DNA from: Candidatus Latescibacterota bacterium
Lineage (GTDB): Bacteria > Latescibacterota > UBA2968 > UBA8231
Length of the DNA: 57,752 nucleotides
Direction of reading: 5' to 3'
Assembly (NCBI GenBank): GCA_007136405.1
Contig: SLHA01000029.1
Span: 1 to 57,752, forward strand
Part shown: positions 1 to 9,462 of the stretch, piece by piece
Layout: each line of letters begins with the position of its first letter
How positions within the stretch are numbered: the first letter of the stretch is position 1
Position numbers and translations under genes: made by a program
Notes under the pieces: model-generated
What the model was told of the DNA's origin: nothing
Seen by the model: only the letters and a program-made list of their open reading frames with translations
Databases searched by the model: none

Positions 1-136
1 GCGCGTCCGGTTTCTGCAGCTCCTGCAACGCCTGGTCTCCGTCGAAAGTCTCCAACGGCTCGTGTCCGGCCTTTTTCAGAACCGCAGCCAGCATATTGCG
101 ACTGGTGAAATCGTCTTCGGCGATCAGGATGCGCAT
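1..136 (-). CDS. Response regulator receiver protein, partial (N-terminus only)
   Basis: The window cuts this gene after its first 45 codons. The visible N-terminus reads [16 protein letters not shown], with the acidic cluster Glu7-Asp8-Asp9 that binds Mg in CheY-like receiver domains, followed by the first receiver helix ending in KKAGHE. The ATG at 134-136 overlaps the last 13 bases of the upstream hybrid kinase gene, so the two are translationally coupled. It is probably the output partner of that kinase. The effector domain lies outside the window, so whether it is a DNA-binding, c-di-GMP or stand-alone regulator cannot be said. Confidence 0.85.
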   Translation of the reverse strand, partial: MRILIAEDDFTSRNMLAAVLKKAGHEPLETFDGDQALQELQKPDA

Positions 137-3100
137 GATGAATCTCCGTTCACAGCTTGTTTCAGTTGCTCAAAGGTCGCCACGAGATCATGCATGCGGG
201 ACTCTATTCCTTCCAGGTCTCCAGCTTTGCCCGCCGTCTCCATCTGCAAGGCCAGGGCCCGCAGGGTCTCGCTGCCCACGTTGGCCGCGGCACCCTTGAT
301 CTGGTGGGCCTGGCGCTCGACCGCGAACGCGTCGCCGGCCTCCAGACAGCTCCGCAGGGCCTCGATCTGGATGGGCATATCCGCCAGGAAGCCCTGGAGA
401 ATACTATCGGCCAGCTCGTCGTCCCCCATCAGCCGTTCCAGAATGACGGTGCGGTCAAAGACCTCTGCCGCATCCGCCGCGTTCGCGTTGCAGCCCTCGC
501 GCGCGCTTGATTCACTGCCCAAGGTTTCTTCCGTCGGTATACCTGCAGGATCCTCTTTCCCTACAAGCTGCCATCTGTCCAGTACCGCGGCCAGGATCTG
601 AGGCGTGACTGGTTTGGACACATAGTCGTCCATGCCCGCCCGCCGGCATTCCTCCTCGTCGCCCCGCATGGCATGGGCCGTCATAGCTATGATGGGGACC
701 TTCGGGTTGCGAACCGCAGATTGCGCCGCGCGGATCTGCCGCGTGGCTTCCAGCCCGTCCATCTCCGGCATCTGGACGTCCATGAACACCAGATCGTAGG
801 GCAAGCTCTTGAGCGCCTCGACGGCTTCGCGCCCGTTGGCCACCGCGTCGGCCGTGAGGCCCAGCTTTGTCAGGATGTTTAGGGCCACCTGCTGGTTGGT
901 GATATTATCCTCAACCAGCAGAATACGGGCCCTGCGGTCGGAAAACCGGGCGGTAGCCTCGGGGACCGTATGGCTTACTGCAATGGGTTGAGAAGCGTCG
1001 CTGATGAGAGCCCGGGACAGAACCTCCTTCAGCTCGTCCTGGCGGATTGGCTTCTCGGCGTAGGCGGAGAAGCCGATCTCCTGCAAGTGCTTCGTATCGC
1101 AGCGCGATCCCAGCGAGGTAAGCAGCGCCAGGCGGGTTTCCGCCAGCTCGGTATCCGCCTTGACGGCGCGGCCCACGGATTCGCCGTCCATATCCGGCAT
1201 TTGCATATCGATTATGGCGATCCGGAACGGGTCACGCTCGTCCAGGGCACGGTGCAGCGCCTGTATTCCCGACGGGCCGTCAGACGCTGCTTCCGGGCGC
1301 ATGCCCCACGAACTCAAGCGCGTGGCGAGAATTTCCCGGTTAGTGGCGTTGTCGTCCACGATCAGCACCCGCACCCCGGAGAGCCCGGTGGGTGGGGTTG
1401 CCTGCTCTCCTTCCGCATCTGTTCGCAGGCCGAATCGGGCCGTGAACCAGAATTCGGAGCCCTTCCCCTCGACACTATTCACCCCGATCTCGCCATCCAT
1501 CATCTCGGCCAGTTGCTTGGAAATGGCCAGGCCCAGACCCGTGCCGCCGAATTTCCGGTTCCTCGAAGCATCCACCTGAGAGAAGGGCGAAAACAACAAA
1601 TTCGTCTTATCCTCCGAAATGCCAATGCCCGTGTCGCACACCGAAAATCGCAGCAGAACACCCTGCCCGTCCTGAGGTTGTTCGTCCGCCGTTGCCACCC
1701 TCACCGCGACTTCTCCCTCTGAGGTGAATTTCACGGCATTGCCGGCGAGGTTGGTGAGGATCTGGCGCAGGCGGCCCGGATCGCCGCTAAGTCGCGTCGG
1801 CACGCCGGGGTCGGCGGCACAGATCAGCTCCAGGCCCTTTTCGTGCGTCCGCAGAGCCAGGCTGGAGGCACAATCGTCCAGCAGGTGTTGCAGATCGAAG
1901 TCCACAATCTCCAGGTCGAGCTTCCTGGCCTCGATCTTCGAGAAGTCCAGAATGTCGTTGATCAGCCCCAGCAGCGACTCGCCGCTGGACTTGACGATCT
2001 CGGCATAACGATGCTGGTCCTCGGACAATTCCGTGTCAAGCAGCAGGCCGGCCATACCGATGACACCGTTCATCGGCGTGCGGATCTCGTGACTCATGTT
2101 GGCCAGGAACTCACTCTTGGCCACATTCGCGATCTCTGCCTGAACGGCCATCTCGTTGGCCCGGGCTGTGGCGTTCTCCAGTTCCCGGTTGATCTCCAGC
2201 AATTCCTGTTCGGCCCGCTTGAGCGCAGTGATGTCTATGGTTACGGACAATACTCTCTCCACTTCGCCGATGACGATCAGCCTGAGCGTGACCTGCTCCC
2301 AGAACACTTCGCCGTTGGTTTTTCTGCCTTTCCACTCGAATTGCTGTACTCCCTCAGCAGCGGCCTTGTGAATCCATCGCAATGCGTCATTGGCCGAGTA
2401 GGGAGGATCGATCCAGAAGTCGTTCTCTTGAAGCGCCTCGATCGAGTCAAACCCATAGGTCCTGTAGGCGACCTCGTTGGCGTCAACAATCTCGCCGGTA
2501 TCCTTGTCGTGCACGAGGACCGATACAGGAGATTCATCGAACAGCGTCCGGAATCGCGCTTCGCTCTCGGCCAGCTGCATCTCGGTCTGCTTCTGCTCCG
2601 TGATATCGGACTGCACGCCGAAATGCCCGGTGATTCGCCCCTGGTTGTCATACAGACAGATATAGTCTCCGTCGATGAGGATGGGCGTACCGTCCAGCCG
2701 CTGTTCCCTGGTCTCCACGTGCCAGTGTCCCTTGTCGAACAACCCTTTCCAGATATGCCGGCCATGTTCCAGGTCGTGGGCAAACAAATCATTAGGAGTC
2801 AGTCCGATAAAGTCCTCCTCCTTGGCGCCGTACTGCTCGAGCATCGCCGCGTTGACCTTGGTCATGCGCTGCTGCGACATCACATAATCCAGCAGCGCTT
2901 CCTTCCCGGCCTCGCTCGCTCCGTTCCAGTCCACGGGTTCCTCCAGCATCATGAAGAAAAACCCGTCGAAGGATTGGGAGAAGAACATGTCGAGTCGCGC
3001 CTCGCGATCCCGCAGTTCCTCCCGCCGCCGGTATTCCTCGGTCACGTCGCGAAAGACGAGTACAGCGCCGGTGACGGCCCCGGAGTCGTCGCGGATGGGC

Positions 3101-4515
3101 GCACAGGAGTCGGCGATCTGGTGCTCCGTCCCGTCCCGGGCGATGAGCGTGGTGTGGTTGGCCAGTTCCACGTTGACGCCCTCGGCAAGGGCTCGCGCCA
3201 CCGGGTTTTCAGCGGTCTTCCGGGTCTGGGTGTGGACGATGCGGAACACCTCTTCCAGTGGACGTCCCACCGCCTCGGCCGTGGTCCAGCCGGTGAGCTT
3301 CTCAGCGCTGCTGTTGAGGTTCGTGATCTTCCCTACGCGGTCGCAGGAGATCACTCCGTCCCCGATGGAGCGCAGCGTGGCCGCGAGATGTTCTTCGCTT
3401 TCCCTCAAGCTCTTTTGCTGGTCGCGGATACCCGCATCGGTGCGCCGCAGCATGATGACGACCAGGGTCAGGAGTGCCGCCAGCAGGAAGAAGGCCGCGG
3501 CTCCGGCTAGGGCTATCAGGCGTTGTTGCGCGGTTTTGAGTTCCGTCACATCGTGAAGCAGAAGCAATGAACCGACCTCACGGCCGGAGGCGTCAATCAT
3601 GGGCTCCGACATGATCCGCCAATGCCGACCGTCAAAGCGGATTCCGTCGGAAGCATCCCCATCGCCAAGATCATCGCAACCGATATGAGGTTCGACCTCG
3701 GCGGGGAGGGGCATGGAGGCATGGATGACGACGTGCTCGGGCAGGCGATTCCAGTCGGCCTCACGGCCCAGCATAGCCATGCCTGCCTCCCACTGCGGCC
3801 GGACCAGAGCATCTTTGCGGATGGCCACTATCGTGTGTACCCCTTCGTATTTGACGATGGCATCCAGTACATCCTCGATTTCCTTGCCCAGTTCCAGATA
3901 ACCGAGAAGTTGACGCTGGTCGAAAACCGGACGCACCACCCGCAGAGTAAAGGTGCCCAGCGGACCCAGCTCGATGCCCGAGGCGGTCCGGCCGGTACGC
4001 TCCGCTTCCACGGCTGAAAACCGGTCGAAGCGGTCGCCGTATTTTTCCGGCTTGTGGACGCGCAACAGACAGACGCGGTTGGTGTCGGAGAAGTAGAAAT
4101 GCGTAACCTCATAGGACGCATTCAGCTCGTCAAACATGGGTTCGGAAAGCTCGAGCAGGCGATCGCGGTCACGCGCCTCGAGTGCCGCAACCAACTCCGC
4201 ATCGAGCAACATGAGAACCTGAACCGCCTCCAGTCCCCGCGCCTGTTCCGCCAGTAGCTGATCCAGGTCATCAGCGGCTTGTCGTTTGGCCAGCAAACTG
4301 GTATGGCGTAGATGATTCTCCTGGACACCCATCAACCCCCAGTATCCAGCACCGATCAGCAGGAGTAGAATAACGGTCAGCCCCGGGAGCAAGCGGCGCA
4401 GTACTGGCTTGGGAGACACCGAAGCGCGACCAGAGGCGGCGAGCACCGCTGTCAGCAGCCTCAGCCGGCGGAACCTCCTCCCGCCAGTTTCTTCATGGGC
4501 TTTGTCGTGGGTCAT
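124..4515 (-). CDS. Hybrid sensor histidine kinase (Cache-PAS3-HisKA-HATPase-REC2-HPt)
   Basis: A 1463-residue BarA-like phosphorelay kinase. Seen in order: membrane segment about residues 43-63; a periplasmic sensor of double-Cache type to about 320; second membrane segment about 333-355; three PAS-like segments (about 370-755); HisKA with the H-box [16 protein letters not shown]; HATPase with the N-box and GGTGLGLAI; two receiver domains (VDDNATNRE with [18 protein letters not shown] with DVQMPEMDG); and a C-terminal HPt domain with [11 protein letters not shown]. Both receivers keep the phospho-acceptor Asp. I chose ATG at 4515; an in-frame GTG at 4566 would add 17 unlikely residues. The signal sensed is unknown. 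The 3' end overlaps the following response regulator by 13 bases. Confidence 0.93.
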   Translation of the reverse strand: MTHDKAHEETGGRRFRRLRLLTAVLAASGRASVSPKPVLRRLLPGLTVILLLLIGAGYWGLMGVQENHLRHTSLLAKRQAADDLDQLLAEQARGLEAVQVLMLLDAELVAALEARDRDRLLELSEPMFDELNASYEVTHFYFSDTNRVCLLRVHKPEKYGDRFDRFSAVEAERTGRTASGIELGPLGTFTLRVVRPVFDQRQLLGYLELGKEIEDVLDAIVKYEGVHTIVAIRKDALVRPQWEAGMAMLGREADWNRLPEHVVIHASMPLPAEVEPHIGCDDLGDGDASDGIRFDGRHWRIMSEPMIDASGREVGSLLLLHDVTELKTAQQRLIALAGAAAFFLLAALLTLVVIMLRRTDAGIRDQQKSLRESEEHLAATLRSIGDGVISCDRVGKITNLNSSAEKLTGWTTAEAVGRPLEEVFRIVHTQTRKTAENPVARALAEGVNVELANHTTLIARDGTEHQIADSCAPIRDDSGAVTGAVLVFRDVTEEYRRREELRDREARLDMFFSQSFDGFFFMMLEEPVDWNGASEAGKEALLDYVMSQQRMTKVNAAMLEQYGAKEEDFIGLTPNDLFAHDLEHGRHIWKGLFDKGHWHVETREQRLDGTPILIDGDYICLYDNQGRITGHFGVQSDITEQKQTEMQLAESEARFRTLFDESPVSVLVHDKDTGEIVDANEVAYRTYGFDSIEALQENDFWIDPPYSANDALRWIHKAAAEGVQQFEWKGRKTNGEVFWEQVTLRLIVIGEVERVLSVTIDITALKRAEQELLEINRELENATARANEMAVQAEIANVAKSEFLANMSHEIRTPMNGVIGMAGLLLDTELSEDQHRYAEIVKSSGESLLGLINDILDFSKIEARKLDLEIVDFDLQHLLDDCASSLALRTHEKGLELICAADPGVPTRLSGDPGRLRQILTNLAGNAVKFTSEGEVAVRVATADEQPQDGQGVLLRFSVCDTGIGISEDKTNLLFSPFSQVDASRNRKFGGTGLGLAISKQLAEMMDGEIGVNSVEGKGSEFWFTARFGLRTDAEGEQATPPTGLSGVRVLIVDDNATNREILATRLSSWGMRPEAASDGPSGIQALHRALDERDPFRIAIIDMQMPDMDGESVGRAVKADTELAETRLALLTSLGSRCDTKHLQEIGFSAYAEKPIRQDELKEVLSRALISDASQPIAVSHTVPEATARFSDRRARILLVEDNITNQQVALNILTKLGLTADAVANGREAVEALKSLPYDLVFMDVQMPEMDGLEATRQIRAAQSAVRNPKVPIIAMTAHAMRGDEEECRRAGMDDYVSKPVTPQILAAVLDRWQLVGKEDPAGIPTEETLGSESSAREGCNANAADAAEVFDRTVILERLMGDDELADSILQGFLADMPIQIEALRSCLEAGDAFAVERQAHQIKGAAANVGSETLRALALQMETAGKAGDLEGIESRMHDLVATFEQLKQAVNGDSSCAS

Positions 4516-5340
4516 CAGGAGCAGTTCCGTGGAGTTGCGGAGCAAGAGGGTGAAGTAACACAACACCGGTCAAGCGGGCCATGCTCAGAGTCGGGTGCAC
4601 CTGGGATGTAGGCGCGAATCGAGACAGCATAAGCAACCAGTGGAGCGTGCCGGTTGTGCGATCATGGCGGAATACCCGGCATACCCGTTGTGGCGGAAAG
4701 GACCGTCTACTGCTGCTGTATATTCGGGGCCTGTCAGCCATCATGTGTCGCATCTGGTGAGCGGCGGTCGCGCACCGCCAGGCGAGACAGCGGAGTACCA
4801 TGGCCAGCGATGATACGGTTGTATGCTGACAGGTCTTTGTTCTCCGATGTCCTTGGGACAAACGCGACACGACCTGTTCTGGTGGGCACCATCATAGAGA
4901 GGATGCTCAGAGGGGTCAAGCCCTCCACCTGGACAGCATGATGGAGACACCTGGTCGCGGCTGCAATGAACGGCGAGCACTGGGGCGCGCGTCCAACAGC
5001 GGATCCCGTCAGACGCGGCCTTGCATCGACACCGGCCCCGCTCCGGAATACCGGTGACGCGGGAGGAGCCACCAGGTGACGCACAGATATTGCCCATGGG
5101 TTGACTTTTTCCTTTCGCCCCCACATACAGAGTTTGGAGACATGGAACCTCGAACTTGGACCTACCCCCGTACGGTGGAACTATATCGCTGGGGTTGATG
5201 ACTCCAACTCAATTCGATGCCCTGGCGGCGACAATGGCTTTATACTGCCCTCTTGTACGGAGGAGTTTCAAAAGGGGTTTACGCGCTATGACGAGCAGCG
5301 CCGGCGCCGGGCACGACCACAATGAGTATGTGAGGCAACC
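4516..5340. other. Intergenic stretch without a recognised gene
   Basis: About 825 bases between the divergent kinase and antiporter genes. Several open frames exist but none gives a recognisable protein. A frame starting at 5198 (MTPTQFDALAATMA) recalls the start of TrfB/KorA-like repressors but loses resemblance at once. The only signal I would support is the promoter-like pair at 5101-5129, which leaves a leader of about 210 bases before the antiporter start. Confidence 0.5.
5101..5129 (+). promoter_or_regulatory. Candidate sigma-70 promoter for the antiporter/flavocytochrome genes
   Basis: TTGACT at 5101-5106, a 17-base spacer, then CATACA at 5124-5129. The -35 is 5 of 6 to consensus; the -10 is weak. 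A nearly identical TTGACT-N17-CATACA arrangement precedes the D-lactate dehydrogenase gene at 8359-8387. Confidence 0.35.
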
Positions 5341-6565
5341 GTGTACTTGAGTTTGCCCATTACCGATCCGGTATTGCAGTTCAGCATCCTGGTAGCGGCC
5401 GCGCTGGTGGCGCAGTTGACGGTGGAGCGGATGCATCTGCCCCGGTTGGTGGGGCTGCTGGTGCTGGGTATGCTGCTGGGGCCCGATGGCGGGGGCGTGA
5501 TGACGCGCGCTCCGATGGTGGAGTTCCTGGGCGACATCGGGCTGATCTACGTGATGTTCATGGCCGGGCTGGAGATCGATCTGGACACTGTCCGCGCACA
5601 CAAGCGCGAGCCGGTCACGTTGGGTGCGCTGTCGTTCGGGCTGTGTCTGGCGCCGGCGGTGGCAACAGCGCTGCTGCTGGGCTGGACGTGGCCATCGGCG
5701 TTGATGCTGGGAGCGTTGATCAGCTCGCACACGCTGCTCGCGTACCGTATCGTGGAGCAACAGGGCTTGCTGCACCGCCGGGCGGTAGTGGCGGCGGTAG
5801 GCGGCACGTTGCTGACCGACACGCTGGCGCTGGTCGTTTTGGCGGTCGTCATTCAGAACGTAGGCGACGAGAGGAATCTTCTGCAGAAATTGGGCCCTTT
5901 GCTGTGGCTGCTGGTGGTGGTGGTCGTGTCACTGTGGCTAGTGCCGCGTGCTAGCCGCAGGATGCTTGAGGTCAAGGTCTCGCCCGCCGAGCAGGCGCTG
6001 TACGTGCTGGGTGTACCGCTGGGGCTGGCGGTGTTGACGAGATTGATCGGCACCGAGGATATCTTAGGGGCATTCCTGGCTGGACTGTGCCTCAACCGCG
6101 TGTTGGAACACCGCGATGTGCTGCGCGAGCATGTCACCTTTGTCGGAAATATGCTGTTCATCCCGTTCTTCTTCGTTTCCACAGGGATGCTGTTGGAGAT
6201 ACAGGTGGTCGCAGGCCAACGGGGAGATCTGGTGGTTGGCGGGGCTGCTAGTGGGGCTCGTGCTGGCAGGGAAGGGGCTGGCGGCTTGGATTACGGGCAG
6301 GCTGTTTGGCTTCGGCTGGTGGGATCGCGCCGTCATGTTCGGCCTGACGATGCCACAGGCCGCTGCCACCTTGGCCGTTACCGTCACCGGCCGGAAGGCG
6401 CAACTGCTGAGCGAGGATGTGGTCGACGCCGTGATCATCCTGATCTTCGTCACTTGCCTGGCCGGGCCCATCCTGACCCGTCTGGCGGGTCGGCGGCTGG
6501 CACAGGAGCGCGCGGCTGAGTGGCGGTATCCGCCCCCGGAGACGAACGAAGACGGGGATCCTTGA
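5341..6565 (+). pseudogene. Kef/CPA2-type cation:proton antiporter, frameshifted
   Basis: Multi-pass membrane protein of the Na+/H+ exchanger (CPA2/KefB-like) fold without a TrkA-N domain. The GTG start at 5341 has GAGG six bases upstream. Frame 1 gives about 290 good residues up to GMLLEIQVVAG; the continuation (NGEIWWLAGLLVGLVLAGKG... to TLAVTVTGRKAQLLSEDVV) is in the next frame and stops at 6565. One surplus C in GCAGGCCAAC (6211-6220) explains the break: without it the reading is VVAGNGEIWW. Corrected length would be about 407 residues. Whether this is a real mutation or a sequence error cannot be decided here. Probable role is monovalent cation/proton exchange in the inner membrane. Confidence 0.8.
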
Positions 6566-6576
6566 ACCTCCTCGGG

Positions 6577-7899
6577 ATGAATCGGACGATGCGATACACC
6601 TATCGGCGGGGATTGCTCTGGGTAGGATTGTATGTGCTTCTCAGTACTGTTCCGCTGGGGATTGCCCTGACGGGAAACGTGCCCGAGGCCCGCGCCTTCT
6701 GGATCGAGTTCGGCGTGGCGCTCGGGTTCATCGCCTTGGCCATGTTCGGGCTGCAGTTGCTGGTTTCGGGGAGGTTCGCCTGGATTGCCCCGACGTATGG
6801 AATGGACAATATTCTACACTTCCATCGGGATATCGGTATCGTCGCGATGGCCTTTGCCCTGGCCCACCCGATGATCCTGCTTCTGGCCGAACCCGAATAC
6901 CTCTCGTATCTCGACCCGACTGTCAATTTCCTCCGCGCCCTGTTCCTGAGCCTGGTGACGGTGGCCATCGTGCTGATCACCGCATCCAGTCTCTGGCGGC
7001 TTTCCTTCAAGCTGAGCTACGAATGGTGGCGGCTGCTCCACGGGACGTTGAGCCTGTTCATTGTCTTCGTGGGCATCTCCCATTCGGTGCAGGTGTCGCA
7101 TTATCTGGAGCCGCTGTGGAAGCAAGGAGCGATCATCCTCGTCATGGGTGCTTCCATGTACCTGGTGTTCCATACGCGCATCGTCAGACCCTGGCTCAAC
7201 AGGAAGAAGCCGTATCGGATTACCGGCATGAAGGAGGAGATTCCCGAGCGGTGGACGATGACTATCGAGCCGCAAAACTTCAAACGGATGGAATTCGCAC
7301 CGGGGCAGTTCGCCTGGATCACCGTGGGCGACACGCCCTTCTCGCTCCAGCAGCATCCGTTTTCCTTTGCGTCCAGCGCGCGGGCCCGCACGATCAGCTT
7401 CACCACGAAGGAAATGGGTGATTTCACCGAGAGTTGGAAACATATGAAGCCGGGTACGAAGGTCTTTCTGGAGGGACCGTTCGGATCCTTCACCCCTGAA
7501 CCCGACAGCCACCTGTTCCTGGTCATGGGAGGCATTGGTGTGACGCCCGCCATGAGCATGCTGCGCACCCTCCGCGACGACCGGGACCCGCGCCACGCCA
7601 TCCTGCTTTATGCGGACGTTACCGCCGCCGACATCGTATTCCGCGACGAACTGGAGGAACTCCGCAAAACGATCGCTCTCGACGTGATATACCTTCTGGA
7701 AGAGCCACCAGAGGGCTGGGAGGGAGAAACGGGGTTGTTAACCCAGGAAATGCTGGAGAAGTACCTTCCTGAAAAGAAGCATGAATACACCTGTTTCATT
7801 TGTGGCCCCGAGCCTATGATGGACGTCGCGGAAATAAGCCTCCGGAACCTGGGAGTCGATTGGCGCCGGGTTTACACCGAGAGATTCGAGATCGTGTAG
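6577..7899 (+). CDS. Ferric reductase-like transmembrane flavocytochrome (FAD/NAD(P)-binding)
   Basis: A 440-residue NOX/FRE-type protein. The N-terminal half has six membrane segments with four His spaced as bis-heme ligands (HFHRDIG, ALAHPM, RLLHGT, GISHSV). The C-terminal half is a ferredoxin-reductase module: FAD site around QQHPFSFAS, nucleotide site MGGIGVTPAMSM, and CGPEPMMDVAE followed by the terminal ERFEIV typical of NADPH oxidase/ferric reductase enzymes. It should move electrons from cytosolic NAD(P)H through FAD and two hemes across the inner membrane, but the acceptor is unknown. I chose ATG 6577 (MNRTMRY), 11 bases after the antiporter stop, suggesting one transcript. Confidence 0.88.
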   Translation: MNRTMRYTYRRGLLWVGLYVLLSTVPLGIALTGNVPEARAFWIEFGVALGFIALAMFGLQLLVSGRFAWIAPTYGMDNILHFHRDIGIVAMAFALAHPMILLLAEPEYLSYLDPTVNFLRALFLSLVTVAIVLITASSLWRLSFKLSYEWWRLLHGTLSLFIVFVGISHSVQVSHYLEPLWKQGAIILVMGASMYLVFHTRIVRPWLNRKKPYRITGMKEEIPERWTMTIEPQNFKRMEFAPGQFAWITVGDTPFSLQQHPFSFASSARARTISFTTKEMGDFTESWKHMKPGTKVFLEGPFGSFTPEPDSHLFLVMGGIGVTPAMSMLRTLRDDRDPRHAILLYADVTAADIVFRDELEELRKTIALDVIYLLEEPPEGWEGETGLLTQEMLEKYLPEKKHEYTCFICGPEPMMDVAEISLRNLGVDWRRVYTERFEIV

Positions 7900-7901
7900 C
7901 C

Positions 7902-8003
7902 ATGGACAGGCACTTCAAACTGCTGTATCTCATCGTTCACCGAGCTGCTGATCTGACCGGGCTCGTATTGCTCTTGATCGCCCTGGCGTTCGGCCTGCGG
8001 TGA
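7902..8003 (+). CDS. Small single-span membrane peptide (33 aa), hypothetical
   Basis: ATG at 7902 lies two bases after the flavocytochrome stop. The product begins MDRHFKLLYLIVHRAADL and ends in a hydrophobic stretch (GLVLLLIALAFGLR), so one membrane helix is predicted. I do not recognise the family. Tight coupling to the upstream gene and the basic/hydrophobic layout fit a small accessory subunit of the flavocytochrome, but chance coding cannot be excluded. Confidence 0.45.
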   Translation: MDRHFKLLYLIVHRAADLTGLVLLLIALAFGLR

Positions 8004-8110
8004 CCGGGCAAGCCCTGGCTCCGTCACCGCACCCACCGCTACGAACCCGCGGGCCGGCCGCATGGAAGCGGTCGCAGGCGAGCACCGACCCACCGAGGCC
8101 CAGAAGTGAT

Positions 8111-8330
8111 CGCCTTGCGTACCCACGATCTTCCCATCGCCAGGACCGTGTCCGTCTTACCCACGTATAGCGCGGCTCGTCGCAGCCGGTGCGCGGCTCG
8201 ACTGGATGAATGCCGCGTCTTCAAGCCGAGCTTCCTGCCGCCGGTGGTCTTGCTGCCCGGCGACAAAGTCAGCCAGTAGATGCAATGCTTCACCGTGGAC
8301 CAACGGCTCGTGTTGATACCGCACTCACCC
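8111..8330 (-). mobile_element. IS110-family (IS116/IS110/IS902) transposase remnant, C-terminal part
   Basis: The minus strand encodes, without start or ends, a stretch reading INTSRWSTVKHCIYWL, then SPGSKTTGGRKLGLKTRHSS and SRAAHRLRRAALYVGKTDT. This matches from memory the conserved block of the C-terminal transposase_20 domain of IS110-type elements (typical forms: TDMSRWPTVKHF..WLGL.PGN.ISGGK..SKT..S.NRAA..LR.AA). No complete gene, no DEDD N-terminal domain and no intact ends are visible, so it is a decayed fragment. Confidence 0.6.
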
Positions 8331-8358
8331 ACCGGCAGCAAAGTTGACTTGTACCCCT

Positions 8359-8387
8359 TGACTTTCACCGCTTGTCTACACATACAC
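8359..8387 (+). promoter_or_regulatory. Candidate sigma-70 promoter for the lactate genes
   Basis: TTGACT at 8359-8364, 17-base spacer, CATACA at 8382-8387, about 60 bases before the D-lactate dehydrogenase start. Same layout as the element at 5101-5129. Confidence 0.35.
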
Positions 8388-8448
8388 AGGGCTAGGACAG
8401 AGGGGTGGGACACCGGACCGCGACTCACTACGGACAAGAGGGCAACCG

Positions 8449-9462
8449 ATGAAGATACTGGTCGTTGAGACGGAGGCATGGGAGCGGGATAGATTGCATC
8501 CGCTCGAGAAGGAGCACGAGCTCGTGTTCATCGAGGAGCGCCTGTCGGACCACAACGCCTCGAGCTACTCCGACGTGGAGGTCATCTCGTCTTTCATATA
8601 CAGTGACCTCGGCAAGCGTGTGCTCGAGCGGATGGACAATCTGAAGCTCATCGCCACGCGCTCCACGGGCACCGACCACATTGACGTGGACTACTGCGAC
8701 AGCCGCGGCATAACGGTCTGTAACGTGCCGACCTACGGCGCCACCACAGTGGCCGAGCATGTTTTCGCGCTGCTCCTGGCGATATCGAGAAACCTGACCT
8801 ATGCGTTGAATCGCACCGTCTGCGGCGAGTTCTCCAACCGCGGACTGCGGGGCTTCGAACTGCGCAAGAAGACCATCGGCCTCCTTGGCACCGGAGACAT
8901 CGGTGGCAGCGTGGTGCCCATGGCGCTGGGCTTCGGGATGAAGGTAATCGCCTTCGATCCCAAGCCCAGAGATGATCTCACACAGGAGTATGGGCTCTTA
9001 TACGTGACCATGGAAGAGCTGCTCGAACGCTCCGACATCATCTCGCTTCATGTGCCGCTGAACGAGAAGACGAAGCACATGATCGCGAAGCAGCAGATCG
9101 AGAAGATGAAGGATGGAGCGGTCATCATTAACACCGCCAGAGGCGCGCTCATCAAGATCGAGGACCTGGCGCAGGCGCTCCTCTCCGGCAAGCTGAAGGC
9201 CGCGGGTCTAGACGTCTTGCCGGAGGAGCCTGTCATCCGAGAGGAGATCGAGCTTCTACGCTCCGTATACGAGAAGCAGCACGATCTCGAAACCCTGTTG
9301 ACCGGCCAGGTGTTGATGCGGATGCGCAACGTAGTCATCACCCCCCACACCGCCTTTTTCACGCAAGAGGCGATAGACCGCATCTTCGATACGACCATCA
9401 ACAACATACGCGCCTTCGAAGCCGGTGAGCCAGTGAATACGATCGGCGGCGGCGAGCAGTGA
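8449..9462 (+). CDS. D-lactate dehydrogenase-type 2-hydroxyacid dehydrogenase
   Basis: A 337-residue cytosolic NAD-dependent D-2-hydroxyacid dehydrogenase. The Rossmann motif is GLLGTGDIGGSV (about residues 143-154). The catalytic Arg is in NTARGALI, the Glu in PEEP, and the His in TPHTAFFT, as in the D-LDH family. It should interconvert pyruvate and D-lactate, or a related 2-oxoacid pair. Its TGA overlaps the GTG start of the lactate permease (GTGA), so the pair forms one unit for lactate uptake and oxidation or for export. Repeated ATA isoleucine codons and the IS110 remnant just upstream suggest acquisition. Confidence 0.9.
   Translation: MKILVVETEAWERDRLHPLEKEHELVFIEERLSDHNASSYSDVEVISSFIYSDLGKRVLERMDNLKLIATRSTGTDHIDVDYCDSRGITVCNVPTYGATTVAEHVFALLLAISRNLTYALNRTVCGEFSNRGLRGFELRKKTIGLLGTGDIGGSVVPMALGFGMKVIAFDPKPRDDLTQEYGLLYVTMEELLERSDIISLHVPLNEKTKHMIAKQQIEKMKDGAVIINTARGALIKIEDLAQALLSGKLKAAGLDVLPEEPVIREEIELLRSVYEKQHDLETLLTGQVLMRMRNVVITPHTAFFTQEAIDRIFDTTINNIRAFEAGEPVNTIGGGEQ

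Noticed and set aside
1843..3510. Long open frame antisense to the sensor kinase
   Set aside because: It has no family pattern and mirrors the codon structure of the real gene, a common artefact in GC-rich DNA.
5198..5350. TrfB/KorA-like small repressor (MTPTQFDALAATMA)
   Set aside because: Only the first dozen residues resemble such repressors; the rest has no helix-turn-helix and overlaps the antiporter start.
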